Shown: piece by piece, positions 40,977 to 48,670 of the stretch
How the letters are laid out: each line of letters starts with the position of its first letter
How positions within the stretch are numbered: position 1 is the stretch's first letter
Source of the DNA: Motilibacter rhizosphaerae
GTDB taxonomy: Bacteria > Actinomycetota > Actinomycetes > Motilibacterales > Motilibacteraceae
Assembly (NCBI RefSeq): GCF_004216915.1
Contig: NZ_SGXD01000001.1
Coordinates: 248,001-312,000, forward strand
Reading direction: 5' to 3'
Length of the DNA stretch: 64,000 nucleotides
Position numbers and translations under genes: made by a program
Notes under the pieces: model-generated
What the model was told of the DNA's origin: nothing
The model's input: only the letters and a program-made list of their open reading frames with translations
Databases searched by the model: none

Positions 40977-43667
40977 GTGGACGGCACCCTCCTGCCGCAG
41001 GCCGAGGAACTGCTGGCGCGGCTCGATCGCGACCCTCAGGGGGCAGGGCGCGCCGCGCGCGAGCTCGTCGCCCGCAGCCGGAGGGCCGGCGAGCTGGCGG
41101 CCTCGTCCGTCGCAGGCCGGGCCGCAGGGGTCGCGGCGATGCAGACGGGCGAGCTCACCGAGGCCGGCAGCCTGCTCGAGGGCGCCCGCCTCGACGGGAC
41201 CCGGGCGGGGCGCCCGGACCTCGCGGCGAAGGCGCAGATGAGCCTGGCCTTCGTGCTCGCGCGGCGCGGTGACGCCACCGGCTCGCTCTCCCTCGTCGAG
41301 CAGGCGCTCGCTGCGCTCACCGGGCACGACCGGTCGCAGGCGCTGGCGCAGCGGGGCGGCATCCACCACCAGTTCGACGTGCTGGACCGGGCCCTCGAGG
41401 ACTACGCGGCCGCTCTGCCCGTCCTGCGCCTGCACGAGGACTGGGTCTGGGTCCAGCGCGTCCTCTGCAACCGCGGGCTGCTGCACGTCTACCGCGGGGA
41501 CCTCCACGCCGCTGAGCTGGACCTGGTGTCGGCCGTGGCCATCTGCCGGGAGCACGGGCTCGACCTCCAGCTCGCCTTCGCCCTGGAGAACCTCGCCTTC
41601 CTCCATGCGCGAGCCGGCGACGTCCCGCAGGCCCTGCGCCGGCTGGAGGAGGCGGAGGACGCCCACGTGGCGCTCGGCGCCGACGCCAGCACCGTCCTGC
41701 TCGACCGGGCTGAACTCCTCCTGGCCGTGGGCGTGGCCGAGGAGGCGCGCCACGTCGCGGAGCGCGCGGTCGCCGGGCTCGCCCGCTCGCGCTGGTCGGG
41801 TTCCCGTGCCCAGGCCCAGCTCCTCCTCGCCGAGGCCTGCCTGCGCAGCGGCGACCTCCCCGCCGCCCAGCGCGCCGCCGCCGGAGCCGCCGCCGCCTTC
41901 CGGCGCCAGCAGCGGCCGGAGTGGGAGGCGGTCGCCCAGCAGCTCCAGCTGCGCTGCCGGCTCGCCGCGGGCGGCCGGGTGTCGGCGTACGTCCTCGGTG
42001 GCATCGCCGACCGGCTCGACGGCGCCGGGTGGCGCGTCCCGGCCCTCGACACCCGGCTGCTGGCGGCGCGCGTCGCGCTGGAGAAGGGCGATGCGAAGCA
42101 CGCCCGGGCGCTGCTGCGCGCTCCCGGGGGCGTCCGGCGTACGGGCCCGGTCGACCTGCGCGCCCGCGCCTGGCACGTCGAGGCGCTGCTCCGCCTCGCC
42201 GACGGCCGACCCGCGGCCGCGCTCGCCGCGCTGCGCGCCGGGGTGGCCCTCGTGGAGGAGCACCAGGCGACGATGGGGGCGGCCGACCTGCGCAGCTCGG
42301 TCTCGTCGCACCGGGCCGAGCTCGTCGACCTGGGCCTGGCCCTCTGCCTCGACGCCGGCCGTGCGCGCGAGGTGCTGCGCTGGGCCGAGCGCGGACGCGC
42401 GACCGCGCTGCTCACCCGCCCACTGCGCCCGCCCGCGGATGACGTCCTCGCCGCGCGCCTGGTCGAGCTGCGTGCCGCCGTCGCGGAGCTGGAGGAGGCG
42501 CGTGAGGCGGGGACCGACCTGGCCGCGCTGCAGCGGCGCCAGGCCGCATTGGAGCGCGAGGTCCGCGACCGCGCCCGGCTGGTGCCGGGATCGGCGGTCG
42601 CGGTGCAGCACCCGTCGGTCTCGGACCTCGCCAGCGCGCTGGGCGAGCGTGCGCTGGTGGAGTACGTCGAGTCCCGCGGCGAGCTGCACGCCGTCACGGT
42701 GGTCGGCGGCCGGGCACGGCTGACCGCGCTCGGCCCGGTGCAGCCCGTCCTCGACCTGCTCGCCCACGTCCCGCTCGCCCTCCAGCGGCTGACCCGCCGC
42801 TCGGCGTCCGAGCGGGCCAACGACGCCGCCCGCGCGCTGCTCGCCGACGTCGGGGCGCGGCTCGACGCGCTGCTCGTGGCGCCCCTCGCCGGCCAGGTCG
42901 GGGACCGCCCGCTCGTCGTCGTCCCGAGCGCTGCGCTGCACTGCCTGCCGTGGGCGCTGCTCCCCTCGTGCCTCGGGCGCCCGCTCACGGTCTCGCCGTC
43001 CGCGGCGCTGTGGTTCCGGGCGGCGCTGCGGCCACCGCGTACCGGCGGGGTGACGGTCGTCGCCGGACCCGGCCTGCCGGGCGCGGAGGACGAGGCGCGG
43101 CAGGTGGCCGCGCTGCACCCAGGGGCGCGGCTGCTCACGGGCGCCGAGGCCTCCGTCGCGTCCGTCAGCGAGGCCCTGCTGAGCTCGGGCACCCTGCACG
43201 TCGCGGCGCACGGGACCTTCCGCGGCGACAACGCGCTCTTCTCGCACCTGCGCCTCGCGGACGGCCCGCTCACGGTCTACGACCTCGAGGCGCTGCACAG
43301 CGCGCCCGGCCTCGTCGTGCTCGCGGCCTGCGACGCCGCCCGAGCCTGGGTGTGCCTCGGCGACGAGGTCCTCGGCCTCGCTGCGGCGTTCCTCGGCATG
43401 GGGACGGGCACGCTCATCGCGGCGCTCGTCCCGGTCGTCGACAGCGCAGTCGCCCCGCTCATGGTGGCCCTGCACCAGCTGCTGCGGGCGGGGGTCTCGC
43501 CCGCGAACGCCCTCGCGACCGTCCAGCGCGACGCGCTCGCCCGTGGAGACGCGGCGGAGATCGCCGCCGCGCTCGGGCTCGTCTGCCTCGGCGCCGATGT
43601 CGCTGCACTGCCGGCACAACGCGTGAGCCCGGAAGCAGGAGCGCCTGCGCTGCAGCGCATCTCGTAG
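40977..43667 (+). CDS. TPR-CHAT domain protein (caspase-like protease)
   Basis: An 896-residue cytosolic protein. The N-terminal two-thirds (about 1-560) is TPR-like alpha-helical repeat (AELDLVSAVAICREHGLDLQ, LQLAFALENLAFLHARAGDVPQALRRLEEAEDAH and similar). The C-terminal CHAT peptidase domain (about 580-880) has the clan CD dyad H745 (TLHVAAHGTF) and C785 (VVLAACDAAR), plus PLVVVPSAALHCLPWALLP and VVDSAVAPLMVALHQLL. CHAT proteases cleave effectors in some defence systems (gasdermins, Craspase). The GTG start at 40977 has GAGGTCGCC upstream and is divergent from the subtilase. A joint proteolytic switch is possible; specificity is unknown. Confidence 0.9.
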   Translation: MDGTLLPQAEELLARLDRDPQGAGRAARELVARSRRAGELAASSVAGRAAGVAAMQTGELTEAGSLLEGARLDGTRAGRPDLAAKAQMSLAFVLARRGDATGSLSLVEQALAALTGHDRSQALAQRGGIHHQFDVLDRALEDYAAALPVLRLHEDWVWVQRVLCNRGLLHVYRGDLHAAELDLVSAVAICREHGLDLQLAFALENLAFLHARAGDVPQALRRLEEAEDAHVALGADASTVLLDRAELLLAVGVAEEARHVAERAVAGLARSRWSGSRAQAQLLLAEACLRSGDLPAAQRAAAGAAAAFRRQQRPEWEAVAQQLQLRCRLAAGGRVSAYVLGGIADRLDGAGWRVPALDTRLLAARVALEKGDAKHARALLRAPGGVRRTGPVDLRARAWHVEALLRLADGRPAAALAALRAGVALVEEHQATMGAADLRSSVSSHRAELVDLGLALCLDAGRAREVLRWAERGRATALLTRPLRPPADDVLAARLVELRAAVAELEEAREAGTDLAALQRRQAALEREVRDRARLVPGSAVAVQHPSVSDLASALGERALVEYVESRGELHAVTVVGGRARLTALGPVQPVLDLLAHVPLALQRLTRRSASERANDAARALLADVGARLDALLVAPLAGQVGDRPLVVVPSAALHCLPWALLPSCLGRPLTVSPSAALWFRAALRPPRTGGVTVVAGPGLPGAEDEARQVAALHPGARLLTGAEASVASVSEALLSSGTLHVAAHGTFRGDNALFSHLRLADGPLTVYDLEALHSAPGLVVLAACDAARAWVCLGDEVLGLAAAFLGMGTGTLIAALVPVVDSAVAPLMVALHQLLRAGVSPANALATVQRDALARGDAAEIAAALGLVCLGADVAALPAQRVSPEAGAPALQRIS

Positions 43668-43693
43668 CCGCACCGCCCCACCGACGCGACCAA

Positions 43694-43743
43694 CCCCCGT
43701 GATCATGCACGTCCTGGGGCCCCCGAGATCTGCATGATCACGG
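43694..43743. repeat. GTGATCATGCA palindrome, complete
   Basis: Arms CCGTGATCATGCA (43697-43709) and TGCATGATCACGG (43731-43743), 13 bp perfect, 21-nt loop with GC-rich inner pairing. It begins 26 nt after the TPR-CHAT stop and may terminate that transcript. Confidence 0.85.
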
Positions 43744-43854
43744 CAGTGCGCGGGGGCGCGAGCCCCGACCAGGCCCACCCCGTGCGGTCGCCCGCTCACC
43801 AGGGTGGCGCGACCGCCGGCGCCCACCCCCTCCCCGACGCCCTCCTCCACCCCT

Positions 43855-43901
43855 CCCCGTGATCATGCACATCGTGGGGGCCCAGGATCTGCATGATCAC
43901 G
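43855..43901. repeat. GTGATCATGCA palindrome, complete
   Basis: Arms CGTGATCATGCA (43858-43869) and TGCATGATCACG (43890-43901), 12 bp perfect with a 20-nt loop. It is the second copy in the same intergenic region, about 160 nt after the first. Confidence 0.85.
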
Positions 43902-43942
43902 AGCTGGGGGGAGGGCGCCACGCTCCGCTCCGCCTCCCCGCT

Positions 43943-43996
43943 GTCAGGAACGCGTCAAGAACGCGGAGCCGGCCGTCAAGGATGCGTCAAGGACGG
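43943..43996. promoter_or_regulatory. Four 11-bp boxes, putative KdpE site upstream of kdp
   Basis: Copies of GTCARGRAYGC: GTCAGGAACGC (43943), GTCAAGAACGC (43954), GTCAAGGATGC (43975) and GTCAAGGACGG (43986). Spacings are 11, 21 and 11 nt: two abutting direct-repeat pairs 32 bp apart, each repeat on one helical turn. This is the usual layout for OmpR/PhoB-type dimers, and kdpE is encoded downstream. Box 4 ends 72 nt before the leader ORF. Confidence 0.65.
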
Positions 43997-44068
43997 CGCT
44001 CTGCCACTGAGCCGGGGGTTCGCTGGTCCTGTCGGACCGTCCGGCACCGTCGTCCAGCAGGAGCAGCC

Positions 44069-44152
44069 GTGGCTGATGCTGTGTTCGTCCTCGCCGTCCT
44101 CGCGTTCTTCGCGGTGTGCGGCCTGCTCGTGCGGGGGGTCGAGCGGCTGTGA
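44069..44152 (+). CDS. 27-residue kdp leader membrane peptide
   Basis: [27 protein letters not shown]: one hydrophobic helix (about 5-21) with a basic C-terminal RGVERL, 27 residues. The GTG at 44069 has AGGAG about 7 nt upstream, and its stop overlaps the KdpF start (GTGA), which argues that it is translated. Short single-helix ORFs before kdpF ending in an ExL motif are seen in other actinomycetes as I recall. Its function is unknown; it may be an extra small pump subunit. Confidence 0.6.
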   Translation: MADAVFVLAVLAFFAVCGLLVRGVERL

Positions 44153-44238
44153 CCGTCGCCGACACCGTCGGGCTCGTCGTCGCCGTCGGGCTGGTCGCGT
44201 ACCTCGTGGTCGCCCTGCTCTTCCCCGAACGGTTCTGA
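44149..44238 (+). CDS. kdpF: KdpF, small stabilising subunit of K+-transporting ATPase
   Basis: A 29-residue single-helix peptide: [19 protein letters not shown], then [10 protein letters not shown]. The ending LLFPERF is the classic KdpF tail. It stabilises the KdpFABC complex in the membrane. The GTG overlaps the preceding micropeptide stop by 4 nt. KdpA begins 1 nt after its TGA. It is too short for routine gene finding but clear by context and tail motif. Confidence 0.92.
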   Translation: MTVADTVGLVVAVGLVAYLVVALLFPERF

Positions 44239-44239
44239 G

Positions 44240-45904
44240 ATGAGCGAGACGGTCCCCTTCCTCCTCACCGCGGGCTCGCTCGTGCTCGTGCTGGCCCTGG
44301 CGCACCGGCCCCTCGGCGACTACATGGCCCGGGTCTACTCCTCGCCGCGACACCTGCGCCTCGAGCGCGGCGTCTACCGCCTCGTCGGCGTGGACCCCGA
44401 CGGCGAGCAGCGCTGGCCGGTGTACCTGCGTGCCCTGCTTGCCTTCTCGGCCGTCAGCGTGCTCGCGCTCTACCTGCTCCAGCGCGTCCAGGAGCACCTC
44501 CCGCTCTCGCTGGGCTTCGCTGCCATCACCCCGGACCAGGCGTTCGATACCGCCGCGTCGTTCGTGACGAACACGAACTGGCAGTCGTACTCCGGTGAGG
44601 CCGCGATGGGCCACCTCACGCAGATGGCCGGCCTGGCCGTGCAGAACTTCGTCTCGGCTGCGGTGGGCATGGCCGTCGCCGTCGCGCTCATCCGCGGCTT
44701 CGCCCGGTCGCGTACGGACCGGCTGGGCAACTTCTGGGTCGACCTCACCCGCACCTGCCTGCGCATCCTGCTGCCCCTCTCGCTGGTCGCCGCGGTCGTG
44801 CTCGTCGCGCTCGGCGCGGTGCAGAACCTCCACGGCTTCACCGAAGCCCACACCCTGGCAGGAGCGACGCAGGCCGTCCCCGGCGGGCCGGTCGCGTCGC
44901 AGGAGGCCATCAAGGAGCTCGGCACCAACGGCGGCGGCTTCTACAACGCGAACTCCGCCCACCCCTTCGAGAACCCGACGGCCTTCAGCAACTGGTTCGA
45001 GATCCTGCTGCTGCTGGTGATCCCGTTCAGCCTGCCGCGCACCTTCGGCCGACTCGTCGGCGACCTCCGCCAGGGGTACGCCGTGGTCGCGACCATGGGC
45101 GCCATCTGGCTCGTCGCCGTCGCGGCGATGTTCACGGTGGAGTCGATGCACCACGGCGCGGTGCCGAGTGCGGTCGGCGCGAGCATGGAGGGCAAGGAGA
45201 CCCGCTTCGGCGTCGGCGCTTCGTCGCTCTTCGCGGTCAGCACGACGATGACCTCCACCGGCGCGGTCGACTCGTTCCACGACTCGTTCACGTCATTGGG
45301 CGGCGGCATCACGCTGTTCGACATGCAGCTGGGCGAGATCACGCCCGGAGGCACGGGTTCTGGCCTCTACGGCATCCTCGTGCTCGCGATCGTCGCGGTC
45401 TTCCTCGCCGGGCTGATGGTGGGCCGCACCCCGGAGTACCTCGGCAAGAAGCTCGCCCCGCGCGAGATGAAGCTCGCGTCGCTCTACATCCTCGTGACAC
45501 CCGCGGTCGCGCTCATCGGCACCGGGCTCGCCCTGGCCCTCACAGGTCCGCGCGGCTCGATCCTCAACCCGGGAGCGCACGGGCTGTCGGAAGTGCTCTA
45601 CGCCTTCACCTCCGCGGCCAACAACAACGGCAGCGCGTTCGGCGGCATCAGCGTCAACACGCACTTCTACAACACCGCGCTCGGCATCGCGATGCTCGCG
45701 GGCCGGTTCCTGCCGATCGTCTTCGTGCTGGCCCTCGCGGGTTCCCTCGCCCGGCAGGTCCCCGTCCCCGCGACGGAGGGGACGCTGCCGACGCACCGTC
45801 CGCTGTTCGTCGCGCTGCTCGGCGGGACCATCGTCATCGTCACCGGACTCACCTACCTCCCGGCCCTGGCCCTCGGCCCGCTCGCCGAGGGACTCCACCG
45901 GTGA
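44240..45904 (+). CDS. kdpA: KdpA, K+-binding and translocating subunit
   Basis: A 554-residue channel-like subunit with about 10 helices in four pore repeats. Selectivity-filter and K+-binding regions are [38 protein letters not shown] and [12 protein letters not shown]. It belongs to the superfamily of potassium transporters and forms the ion path in the KdpFABC pump. The ATG at 44240 is 1 nt beyond the KdpF stop. Length and motifs match the usual 550-600 residues. kdpB starts 28 nt after. Confidence 0.97.
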   Translation: MSETVPFLLTAGSLVLVLALAHRPLGDYMARVYSSPRHLRLERGVYRLVGVDPDGEQRWPVYLRALLAFSAVSVLALYLLQRVQEHLPLSLGFAAITPDQAFDTAASFVTNTNWQSYSGEAAMGHLTQMAGLAVQNFVSAAVGMAVAVALIRGFARSRTDRLGNFWVDLTRTCLRILLPLSLVAAVVLVALGAVQNLHGFTEAHTLAGATQAVPGGPVASQEAIKELGTNGGGFYNANSAHPFENPTAFSNWFEILLLLVIPFSLPRTFGRLVGDLRQGYAVVATMGAIWLVAVAAMFTVESMHHGAVPSAVGASMEGKETRFGVGASSLFAVSTTMTSTGAVDSFHDSFTSLGGGITLFDMQLGEITPGGTGSGLYGILVLAIVAVFLAGLMVGRTPEYLGKKLAPREMKLASLYILVTPAVALIGTGLALALTGPRGSILNPGAHGLSEVLYAFTSAANNNGSAFGGISVNTHFYNTALGIAMLAGRFLPIVFVLALAGSLARQVPVPATEGTLPTHRPLFVALLGGTIVIVTGLTYLPALALGPLAEGLHR

Positions 45905-45932
45905 CCACCCACTCCTCCAAGGACCGGTCGTC

Positions 45933-48026
45933 ATGAGCACCACCACACCCGTACGCCCGACGACGGAGGGGACGCCGGAAGCGCCTCACCCGCAGCGGCT
46001 CGCCGCCGGGCTGCTCGACCCCGCCCTGCTGCTCACCTCGCTGCCGGACGCCCTGCGCAAGCTCGACCCGCGCGTCATGGCCCGCAACCCGGTCATGCTC
46101 GTCGTCGAGGTGGGCTCCGTCGTCACCACGGCGATCGCGCTCACGGACCCCAGTGTCTTCGCCTGGGTCATCACCGCCTGGCTCTGGCTCACGGTCGTCT
46201 TCGCCAACCTCGCCGAGGCCGTCGCCGAGGGGCGCGGCAAGGCGCAGGCGGACACCCTGCGCGCGGCGCGTACCGAGGCCGTCGCCCGGCGGCTCGCTCC
46301 GGACGGCACCAGCGAGGAGGTCGCCGGCACGGACCTGCGCGTGGGCGACCGCGTCGTCGTCGAGGCGGGGCAGGTCATCCCGGGTGACGGTGACGTCGTG
46401 GAGGGCGTGGCGAGCGTCGACGAGTCGGCCATCACCGGCGAGTCGGCCCCGGTCATCCGCGAGTCGGGCGGCGACCGCTCGGCCGTGACCGGCGGCACCC
46501 GCGTGCTGTCCGACCGCATCGTCGTGCGCATCACCAGCAAGCCGGGCGAGACCTTCCTCGACCGCATGATCGCGCTCGTCGAGGGCGCCGCGCGGCAGAA
46601 GACCCCGAACGAGATCGCGCTCAACATCCTGCTGGCCAGCCTCACGATCGTGTTCCTGCTGGCCGTCGTGACGCTGCAGCCGCTCGCGGCGTACTCCGGG
46701 GCGAAGCAGTCGCTCGTCATCCTCGTCGCCCTGCTCGTCTGCCTCATCCCGACGACCATCGGTGCGCTGCTCTCCGCCATCGGCATCGCGGGGATGGACC
46801 GGCTGGTGCAGCGCAACGTCCTCGCCATGTCGGGCCGCGCGGTCGAGGCCGCGGGTGACGTGAGCACCCTGCTGCTGGACAAGACCGGCACCATCACCCT
46901 CGGCGACCGGCAGGCGAGCGAGCTGCTCCCCGTCCACGGCGTACGCGGTGAGGAGCTCGCCGCCGCCGCGCTCCTCGCGAGCCTCGCGGACGAGACGCCG
47001 GAGGGACGCTCGATCGTCACGCTCGCGCGGCAGGCAGTCCAGCAGGAGGAAGCCCTCAGCAGCAGCACGTTCGTCCCCTTCACCGCGCAGACGCGCATGT
47101 CCGGCGTCGACCTCCCTGTCGCCGGAGGGACGCGCGAGGTGCGCAAGGGCGCCTCTGCCGCGGTCATCTCCTGGGCGCGCGAGCGGCACGCGGTCATCCC
47201 CGCCGAGGTCGGCGGGACGGTCGACGCCATCGCCGCCGCAGGAGGTACGCCGCTGGTCGTCGCCGAGTCCGGCCCCGCCGGGGCCCGCATCCTCGGCGTC
47301 GTCCACCTCAAGGACGTCGTCAAGCCCGGCATGCGCGCGCGCTTCGACGAGCTGCGGGCCATGGGGATCCGTACGGTGATGATCACGGGCGACAACCCGC
47401 TCACCGCGGCGTCCATCGCGGCTGAGGCCGGCGTCGACGACTTCCTCGCCGAGGCCACGCCCGAGGACAAGATGGCGCTCATCAAGCGCGAGCAGCAGGG
47501 CGGCAAGCTCGTCGCGATGACCGGTGACGGCACCAACGACGCCCCCGCGCTGGCCCAGGCCGACGTCGGGGTGGCGATGAACACCGGCACGTCGGCCGCG
47601 AAGGAGGCCGGCAACATGGTCGACCTCGACTCCGACCCGACGAAGCTCATCGAGATCGTCGAGATCGGCAAGCAGCTGCTCATCACCCGCGGGGCGCTGA
47701 CGACGTTCTCGCTGGCCAACGACATCGCGAAGTACTTCGCGATCCTGCCAGCGATGTTCGCGGCGAGGTTCCCCGGGCTCGACCGGCTCAACGTCATGCA
47801 GCTGCACAGCCCGGAGTCCGCCATCACCTCGGCGGTCGTCTTCAACGCCCTCGTCATCATCGCGCTGATCCCGCTCGCCCTGCGCGGCGTGCGCTACCGC
47901 CCGTCGTCCGCGTCGGCGCTGCTGCAGCGCAACCTGCTCGTCTTCGGCGTCGGCGGCGTCATCGCGCCGTTCGTCGGCATCAAGCTGCTCGACCTCCTCC
48001 TCCAGTACCTCCCCGGGATCGCCTGA
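45933..48026 (+). CDS. kdpB: KdpB, P-type ATPase subunit
   Basis: A 697-residue P-type ATPase. Phosphorylated D316 lies in DKTGTITLG. The actuator has SAITGESAP, the nucleotide domain has KGAS and the hinge is [21 protein letters not shown]. Membrane helices carry [19 protein letters not shown] and [21 protein letters not shown] hydrolysis drives K+ uptake with KdpA. Spacing to KdpA (28 nt) and KdpC (2 nt) fits one operon. All catalytic motifs are intact. Confidence 0.97.
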   Translation: MSTTTPVRPTTEGTPEAPHPQRLAAGLLDPALLLTSLPDALRKLDPRVMARNPVMLVVEVGSVVTTAIALTDPSVFAWVITAWLWLTVVFANLAEAVAEGRGKAQADTLRAARTEAVARRLAPDGTSEEVAGTDLRVGDRVVVEAGQVIPGDGDVVEGVASVDESAITGESAPVIRESGGDRSAVTGGTRVLSDRIVVRITSKPGETFLDRMIALVEGAARQKTPNEIALNILLASLTIVFLLAVVTLQPLAAYSGAKQSLVILVALLVCLIPTTIGALLSAIGIAGMDRLVQRNVLAMSGRAVEAAGDVSTLLLDKTGTITLGDRQASELLPVHGVRGEELAAAALLASLADETPEGRSIVTLARQAVQQEEALSSSTFVPFTAQTRMSGVDLPVAGGTREVRKGASAAVISWARERHAVIPAEVGGTVDAIAAAGGTPLVVAESGPAGARILGVVHLKDVVKPGMRARFDELRAMGIRTVMITGDNPLTAASIAAEAGVDDFLAEATPEDKMALIKREQQGGKLVAMTGDGTNDAPALAQADVGVAMNTGTSAAKEAGNMVDLDSDPTKLIEIVEIGKQLLITRGALTTFSLANDIAKYFAILPAMFAARFPGLDRLNVMQLHSPESAITSAVVFNALVIIALIPLALRGVRYRPSSASALLQRNLLVFGVGGVIAPFVGIKLLDLLLQYLPGIA

Positions 48027-48027
48027 C

Positions 48028-48666
48028 ATGACCACGCTCATCGCCGCCCCAGCCGTCGCCCCCTCGGAGGGCACCACCCGGGCGAGCTGGGGGCCGCAGC
48101 TCCTCGCCGGGCTCCGCGCCCTGCTCGTGCTGACAGCCGTGCTCGGCATCGCCTACCCCCTGGCCATCACGGGGTTCGCCCAGCTCGCCTTCCACGACCG
48201 GGCGGACGGCTCGCTCGTGCACCGCGACGGGCAGGTCGTGGGATCCCGGCTGCTGGGCCAGGGCTTCACCGGCCCGCAGTGGTTCCACCCGCGCCCGTCC
48301 GCCGCCGGCAAGGACGGCTACGACGGCACCGCGAGCGGAGCCTCCAACCTCGGGCCCGAGAACCCGACGCTCCTGCAGCAGGTCCAGCAGCGCAGGACTG
48401 CAGCAGCAGCCGCCGACGGAGTCCCGGCCGCGTCCGTACCTCCTGACGCCCTCACCGCGAGCGGGTCGGGCCTCGACCCCGACATCTCCCCGGCCTACGC
48501 CCGCGAGCAGGTCGGCCGCGTCGCGGAGGCCCGCGGCCTCGACCCCGCCGTCGTGCGGCGCCTGGTCGAGCAGCACGTGCAGGGCCGCCAGCTCGGCTTC
48601 CTCGGCGAGCCCCACGTCAACGTGCTCGACCTGGACCTCGCCCTCGCGGCGCTCCCCCGGCAGTAG
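48028..48666 (+). CDS. kdpC: KdpC, K+-transporting ATPase subunit C
   Basis: A 212-residue subunit with one N-terminal transmembrane helix (about 28-48; LLVLTAVLGIAYPLAITGFAQL) and an extracytoplasmic domain. Family motifs are SRLLGQGFTGPQWFHPRPSA, ASGASNLGPENP, and DALTASGSGLDPDISPAYAREQVGRVAEARG with the tail FLGEPHVNVLDLNLA-like DLDLALA. KdpC stabilises nucleotide binding to KdpB. It starts 2 nt after kdpB and is followed after 4 nt by kdpD. Confidence 0.96.
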   Translation: MTTLIAAPAVAPSEGTTRASWGPQLLAGLRALLVLTAVLGIAYPLAITGFAQLAFHDRADGSLVHRDGQVVGSRLLGQGFTGPQWFHPRPSAAGKDGYDGTASGASNLGPENPTLLQQVQQRRTAAAAADGVPAASVPPDALTASGSGLDPDISPAYAREQVGRVAEARGLDPAVVRRLVEQHVQGRQLGFLGEPHVNVLDLDLALAALPRQ

Positions 48667-48670
48667 CACG

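Larger units (their letters stand above)
43668..44068. other. 400-nt gap with two hairpin repeats and kdp control region
   Basis: No coding sequence is supportable. It contains two complete GTGATCATGCA palindromes (43694-43743, 43855-43901), then four phased boxes (43943-43996) upstream of the kdp leader. The first palindrome follows the CHAT stop by 26 nt. Confidence 0.7.

Noticed and set aside
39728-40987. Upstream start for the cytosolic subtilase at 40987
   Set aside because: The added residues (Arg/Pro-rich, antisense to the CHAT start) lack a signal peptide pattern and a ribosome site; the ATG at 40840 has AAAGGAG.
43859-44152. A 97-codon frame reading through the palindrome into the kdp leader
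   Set aside because: Its first part lies in the repeat and promoter boxes; the ribosome site and GTGA overlap support the short 44069-44152 ORF only.
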